Shown here one piece after another: positions 5,737-6,950 of a stretch of 6,950 nucleotides of DNA; the stretch's first letter is position 1, and each line of letters starts with the position of its first letter. The notes below the pieces were generated by a model. The model searched no databases and had not been told where the DNA came from. It saw nothing but the letters and a program-made list of their open reading frames with translations. The stretch comes from JAEUPI01 sp035764445. GTDB lineage: Bacteria; Pseudomonadota; Gammaproteobacteria; Burkholderiales; Burkholderiaceae_C. The stretch covers positions 1 through 6,950 of the forward strand of contig DASTZF010000219.1 of assembly GCA_035764445.1 (NCBI GenBank). Reading direction: 5' to 3'. The position numbers and the translations under genes are program-made.

Positions 5737-6950
5737 GCGCGCCACCCCGATGAGCCAATCGACCCGCTGGCAGTCCTGCCGCATCGCCTTCGTGCTGGCG
5801 ATGCTGCCGGCCGTGGCCCTGGCGCAAACGCAGCCGGCGCCGGCACCGCCGCCGCCCGCTGCTGCGCCTGCTGCCCCCGCGGCCGCACCGGCCAGCAAGG
5901 AGCAGCTCGAGCAGTTGCTGGCGCCGATCGCGCTGTACCCCGATTCGCTGCTGTCGCAGGTGCTGATGGCGTGCACCTATCCGGCCGACGTGGCCGACGC
6001 CGCCAAGTGGGTCAAGGCCCACCCCGACAACAAGGGCGACTCCGCGGTCAAGGCGGTGCAAGACCAGCCGTGGGACCCGAGCGTGCAGTCGCTCGCTGCG
6101 TTCCCGCAGATCCTCGACATGATGGGCGCGCAGCCCGACTGGGTGCAGAAGACGGGCGATGCGTTCCTGGCGTCGTCGAAGGATGTGCTCGACGCCGTGC
6201 AGCGCTTGCGCACGAAGGCCCAGCAGGCCGGCAACCTGAAGAGCACCGAACAGCAGAAGGTGATCGTCGAGAAGGAGCCGACGACGCAGCAGACGATCAT
6301 CAAGGTCGAGCCGGCACAGCCCGAGACGGTGTACGTGCCGGCGTACAACCCGTCGGTCGTGTACGGCACTTGGCCGTACCCCTCGTACCCGCCTTACTAC
6401 TATCCGCCGCCGCCGTACTACTACCCCGGCGCGGCGCTCGCATCGGGCATCGCGTTCGGCATCGGCGTGGCGGCGATCGGTTCGATCTGGGGCGGCTGCA
6501 ACTGGGGCGGCGGCGACGTCAACATCAACGTCAACAAGTACAACAACATCAACAGCAACCGCCAGATCAATAACAGCAAGTTCGAGCACAACTCGGCCAA
6601 TCGCCGCGGCGTGCCGTACGGCGACCAGGCGAGTCGCGACAAGTACGGTCAGGGTCGCGGCGGCGCCGAGGGGCGCAACGACTATCGTGGCCGCGATTCG
6701 GGTCGCGACGCGCAGCGCCAGCAGGCGCAGAGTTCGCTGCAGAACCGCGGCATGGACCCCGCCGCTGGCCGCAGTGAATTGCGCAATGACCCGGGCGCAC
6801 GCGATCGCGCGAACCAGGCCGCACAGGGCGCGGGCCGCGACCGTGCAGGCGCGGGCGGCGGTGGTGGCGCAAGCGCTGGCAGTTTCGACCGCGGGGCCGC
6901 AGGCGGCGCCGGCGGTGACAGCGCATTGCGTGGCGCGGGCAACGCCGGCG
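5735..6950 (+). CDS. Second DUF3300 protein (paralogue), 3' end missing
   Basis: The frame is open from the ATG at 5735 to the window edge, 405 codons with no stop. Residues 1-30 form a signal peptide (hydrophobic IAFVLAMLPAVALA, cut before QTQ), followed by a Pro/Ala linker to about 53. The DUF3300 domain matches the first copy: SKEQLEQLLAPIALYPDSLL (54-73), VQDQPWDPSVQSLAAFP, DVLDAVQRLRTKAQQAGNL, VPAYNPSVVYGTWPYP, a Tyr/Pro patch (213-231), a hydrophobic stretch (232-251) and SIWGGCNWGG with conserved C256. By eye, 106 of 126 residues are identical over the first part of the domain. The copy has an extra cysteine (C80) where the first has Ala. The Gly-rich tail after about residue 365 has diverged strongly. 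The start is uncertain: 5735 keeps the MRA beginning of the paralogue, 5750 fits the promoter-like box, and neither has a clear ribosome binding site. The function is unknown. Confidence 0.88.
   Translation, partial: MRATPMSQSTRWQSCRIAFVLAMLPAVALAQTQPAPAPPPPAAAPAAPAAAPASKEQLEQLLAPIALYPDSLLSQVLMACTYPADVADAAKWVKAHPDNKGDSAVKAVQDQPWDPSVQSLAAFPQILDMMGAQPDWVQKTGDAFLASSKDVLDAVQRLRTKAQQAGNLKSTEQQKVIVEKEPTTQQTIIKVEPAQPETVYVPAYNPSVVYGTWPYPSYPPYYYPPPPYYYPGAALASGIAFGIGVAAIGSIWGGCNWGGGDVNINVNKYNNINSNRQINNSKFEHNSANRRGVPYGDQASRDKYGQGRGGAEGRNDYRGRDSGRDAQRQQAQSSLQNRGMDPAAGRSELRNDPGARDRANQAAQGAGRDRAGAGGGGGASAGSFDRGAAGGAGGDSALRGAGNAG
5894..5971 (+). repeat. Near-identical coding repeat, copy 2 (partner at 3421-3498)
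   Basis: This is the second copy of the 78-base block encoding the start of the DUF3300 domain, with 75 of 78 bases the same as 3421-3498. Such identity could let the two genes recombine and delete the DUF2950 gene between them. Confidence 0.9.

Noticed and set aside
5573..6589. A 338-codon open frame on the minus strand opposite the second DUF3300 gene.
   Set aside because: It resembles the antisense frame opposite the first DUF3300 gene because the sense genes are paralogues; the similarity is a by-product, not a second gene family.

Overview
The window is GC-rich, with G or C at most third codon positions, and looks like chromosome of a betaproteobacterium, probably in the Burkholderiales. 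That placement rests on base composition and gene content only. All four well-supported protein genes and the one cut at the right edge lie on the plus strand. In order they are: the 3' part of a DUF1254/DUF1214 protein gene (2-1186, start outside the window); a Cys-type arylsulfatase-family gene (1609-3153); a DUF3300 protein gene (3265-4704); a DUF2950 protein gene (4720-5613); and a second, paralogous DUF3300 gene (from 5735, running off the right edge).

The DUF3300 and DUF2950 genes are 15 bases apart and form an evident operon. Both products carry Sec-type signal peptides, so they should act outside the cytoplasm. The second DUF3300 gene is a close copy of the first: about 106 of 126 residues match over the N-terminal domain core. 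The locus is therefore a local duplication, and a second DUF2950 gene may lie just beyond the right edge. The biochemical roles of DUF1254, DUF2950 and DUF3300 proteins are not established. The sulfatase has no visible signal peptide, so it is probably cytoplasmic unless its start is wrong.

The most interesting signal is regulatory. All three intergenic regions that precede a gene carry a motif of the form GGAC-N4-GTCC followed by an A/T-rich hexamer resembling a -10 box, 29.5-31.5 bases from the motif centre. There are two copies before the sulfatase (1404 and 1477), one before the first DUF3300 gene (3215, one arm degenerate) and one before the second (5692). The copy at 1404-1421 is a perfect 7-bp inverted repeat. 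This geometry resembles a class II activator promoter centred near -42 and suggests that one unidentified regulator controls sulfatase, DUF3300/DUF2950 and DUF3300' together.

The 422-base gap between the first two genes also holds an 11-bp hairpin (1225-1261) and a short minus-strand frame (1281-1430) with coding-like composition. That frame may be the surviving C-terminus of a lost convergent gene. A terminator-like hairpin follows the sulfatase. No tRNA, rRNA, insertion sequence or CRISPR array was seen.
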